This document shows positions 35,301 through 35,467 of a stretch of 35,467 nucleotides of DNA, piece after piece. Source of the DNA: Flavobacterium sp. (GTDB lineage Bacteria > Bacteroidota > Bacteroidia > Flavobacteriales > Flavobacteriaceae); assembly GCA_015234525.1 (NCBI GenBank), contig JADGMX010000021.1, forward strand, positions 122,516 to 157,982, given 5' to 3'. The notes under the pieces are model-generated. The model ran no database searches. It saw nothing but the letters and a program-made list of their open reading frames with translations, and was not told the DNA's origin. Position numbers and translations under genes: made by a program. Each line of letters opens with the position of its first letter. The first letter of the stretch is position 1.

Positions 35301-35467
35301 ACCGGAAGTTCAATTGCCGTTCTATCCGAAGGTACTTATTCATTAGTCGTCACGTCTGGAAGTTGTGTGGGTCAACCTGTAGATTTTGTGGTGACCAATG
35401 CGCGATGCTCGACTCAAAAAGGTATTTCACCAAACGGTGATGGTTACAATGATTACTTCGACTTGGT
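29304..35467 (+). CDS. Giant secreted adhesin-like protein, T9SS type B cargo (3' end outside window)
   Basis: An open frame of 2054 codons runs to the window edge with no internal stop. Signal peptide MKKTTFLIFAFLLSICGFAQ. Then, by residue: choice-of-anchor J-like domain (about 20-200), FN3 (200-298), PPC-like domain (300-434), FN3 (435-530), GDGWNG module (534-637), two FN3 (639-828), GDGWNG module (833-940), FN3 (942-1035), GDGWNG module (1040-1150), FN3 (1151-1242), PPC-like (1245-1375), choice-of-anchor L domain (about 1377-1637; NGIGYFNRNGSTFPFESGVV, FRFIFAAEEYGF), an Ig-like domain (about 1638-1715) and further beta modules. It ends KGISPNGDGYNDYFDL, the start of a gliding-motility-associated C-terminal (type B) domain. 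Likely a surface adhesin or gliding-related protein; the ligand is unknown. Confidence 0.9.
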   Translation, partial: MKKTTFLIFAFLLSICGFAQSEGFEGTSIPDFTTDQWVLDSGTWAVFDNGVGTVQSWTANTTVTTPPLINTGERAAFINIENIGMNNTSIDYLATPLFTIPTNGQLRFFTRTTIGGNQGTIFKIMVSTTVQNDPAAYVEVESWTENQLVSVFNMYEEKVVNLTEYQGQQVYIAFVRQFTQPSPALGGDRWLIDDVRLVEQCLNPTNLTAGSITQTSATLSWANPSGASEFEIEVLPFAAEQTGEGITISEASYLATGTTSPPADFQPSTQYKFYVRAICGNGIPSEWVGPIGFSTSSPGLTCQSSITIPPGAPYSTTDHTASYQDNIDVVQPNNCATGGNYMTGNDVFYSYTPTEDSTINITMTPSATYSSIFVYEGCENVGVSCIAGVANATGLVREIPALEVTAGVEYIIVLSSESFLGPQSYGYTLVVQTLNCAPPTGLSSAGTGPNSANLSWQAGEASSWEYFVQVAGSQIPSSDGIITTSNTAIPVTTLTGTTTQLELGTTYQYWVRSDCGDGTFSPWAGPYIFNTTSCALGCNYVFTMTDDWGDGWNGYTMDIIQDGITVDTITMTNGAGPISESVSLCDGPFEIVWNNDGSFPNEIGLTVTNAFGQIIYTRTLAETPGAVIFSSIADCSNPLCLPPTNLVVSDITTFGATLSWTPNGPLPESWEIYAVPAETAPPVSATTPTATTTTFPYTIGDLLPDTEYIYYVRAVCGNGEENPWSGGSAIFETLPTCPEPTLLTATDITMTTATLGWTAGSSEENWQVIVLPAGSPAPTADSTGWIDATTNPVVVDNLTFGTSYEYYVRAVCDEEDSSTWAGPFAFNTTICPPADQCLYTFTMVDAFGDGWNGNTISIVQNNVVVGILTGPTIQQNTSPVSVQIPLCNGIAFDIIWNAGGNFPAEVGLTVTSFLGEVIFSKPPGIGAQNSTLFSGTGECVPPTCVKPTEVTLSSILTESVIVAWTENNPDVTSWDIMVLAASLPAPTNDATGWTNVASNPYTVTGLDAGTQYKVYVRSVCSETDRSFWSVGIPFSTTVCLPSQLCEYVFVMSDTYGDGWNGNTISVTQNGILVATLTGPSSQSGQTPLTQTIELCNNAPIELFWNGGSFAGEVVLTVQNQTGDLVFSLPANSASLVGTEIFAGTVTCIPATCPKPVQLSATAITTTSAILAWTEASTAMQWELLILPAGSPFPTSDATGILITDNPYSATNLTPGTGYVYFVRAICNEDDKSNWAGPNEFNTKVDNDDCTTATVVTTNPDQNCEITFNGSISGATNSNYDQCTGTANDDVWYQFVATATSHTISFSNIMGTTTDIVHAVYSGDDCGNLTLMYCSDPNTSLANNFIVGETYYIQVYSWGTAASTSTNFTLCIGTLLPPISVSETQFTEVELIENVLLSSGCAGVSNITWSTGTNYGQPENGIGYFNRNGSTFPFESGVVLSTGIAGNAVGPNTSVLNDGEDDVWPGDADLDAFLALQGETDGTHNATTVEFDFVPVIDELSFRFIFAAEEYGFWQCAFYDVFAFLLTDTVTGETINLAVIPGTDIPVSVGTIRDSLYNDNCSSENEEFFGTYYDTPEGNPLSAPVNFNGITVPMIAFANVVPGRTYHIKLAIADYGDSQFDSAVFIEAGSFGFGSIDLGENLLQATGNAVCAGGSTVVTTGLNPEEYTFQWYKDSQLLVGEIGQSLIVTEPGEYMMEGSYPGTSCVGYDIIVIEFYPEIVPGSAQDLSRCTTEDSTVFDLTLNNGALLEPLGNQFATSFFLTEEDATNNQNPIANPSAYPSISNPQTIYVRVYNTLRDCFAVVNFDILHSIPTVAQFEPVVQCGCYTLPALANGSYFTETNGGGTMLNANEEICSTQTIFVYAQSGTGTDACSAETNFTVTISDEFDIPTPSPVNQCTPYILPTLEVGQYFTAPNGGGAIVNAGESIAMSQTLYIFATSGTCSDQEILDITIGNMPQYTVTSSCIGNQFTLMSSVENESYNPDSVTYHWSTTDGNISGSETGSSIAVLSEGTYSLVVTSGSCVGQPVDFVVTNARCSTQKGISPNGDGYNDYFDL
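30903..32750 (+). repeat. Three GDGWNG modules alternating with FN3 in the giant adhesin
   Basis: Modules at about 30903-31212, 31800-32125 and 32422-32750 share a C-x-Y-x-F-x-M opening, DxxGDGWNG (30942-, 31836-, 32460-), a V-x-x-x-T-x-T-x-G strand, an LC-x-N/D-G box, W-N-x-G-G-x-F/S and a closing C. They are 30-45% similar by eye and separated by FN3 domains. No named family was recognised with certainty. Confidence 0.75.

Noticed and set aside
29304..35467. Frameshift or pseudogene in the giant adhesin
   Set aside because: Reading from ATG 29304, the same frame gives sensible domains up to the last base, and no internal stop was found.
1..35467. Phage, insertion sequence, CRISPR or defence cassette
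   Set aside because: No transposase, integrase, Cas, restriction or toxin-antitoxin gene was recognised, and the only arrays are the hairpin repeats and the two palindromic elements.

Overview
The window reads as chromosomal DNA of a Bacteroidota bacterium, most likely a Flavobacteriaceae member (Flavobacterium-like). Four independent signs support this: secreted proteins with type IX secretion (T9SS) C-terminal sorting domains (8602-9429, 12157-15624, and the 35.4 kb end); a fused MurF-alanine racemase; a TonB-dependent receptor with a carboxypeptidase-D-like N-terminal domain; and start-proximal promoter motifs of the Bacteroidota type (TAnnTTTG, e.g. before 4627, 15848, 20894 and 29167). 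Nearly all of it is ordinary core genome. There is no phage, insertion sequence, CRISPR array, rRNA or intact tRNA.

Layout. 1-287: three tandem ~102-107 bp repeats, each ending in a terminator-like hairpin. 283-2300 (-): a translationally coupled radical SAM/DUF4130 pair of presumed DNA repair function. 2635-2847: a small secreted or membrane proline-rich protein. 2865-4561: divergent riboflavin synthase and pdxA. 4627-8395: yceD-rpmF, then fabH-accB-accC, a fatty-acid-initiation and ribosomal-protein cluster. 8440-8516: a palindromic intergenic element. 8602-15624: secreted or envelope proteins (T9SS cargo, TonB-like protein, S9 peptidase, reprolysin-like metalloprotease). 15848-17333: mtgA and an AIM24-like protein. 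17330-20894 (-): asd, a His/Cys-rich secreted peptide and a TonB-dependent receptor. 21006-24496 (-): mscL, murF/alr and tdk. 24702-28285 (+): an acidic hypothetical protein, rsmI and recJ. 28291-28405: a second copy of the palindromic element, running into the 3' end of lpxH (28397-29167, -). 29304 to the end: one uninterrupted giant adhesin-like reading frame (2054 codons visible) that reaches the first residues of a gliding-motility-type C-terminal domain when the window ends.

Working together: fabH/accB/accC supply fatty acid initiation, asd/murF/alr/mtgA serve cell-wall synthesis, lpxH serves lipid A synthesis, and the remaining large genes are surface or secreted proteins. No complete new defence or mobile system is visible. 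The best leads for undescribed biology are the tandem hairpin repeats (1-287), the two diverged palindromic elements (8440-8516 and 28291-28405), the radical SAM/DUF4130 pair, the His/Cys-rich peptide beside a TonB receptor, and the repeated GDGWNG module of the giant adhesin.
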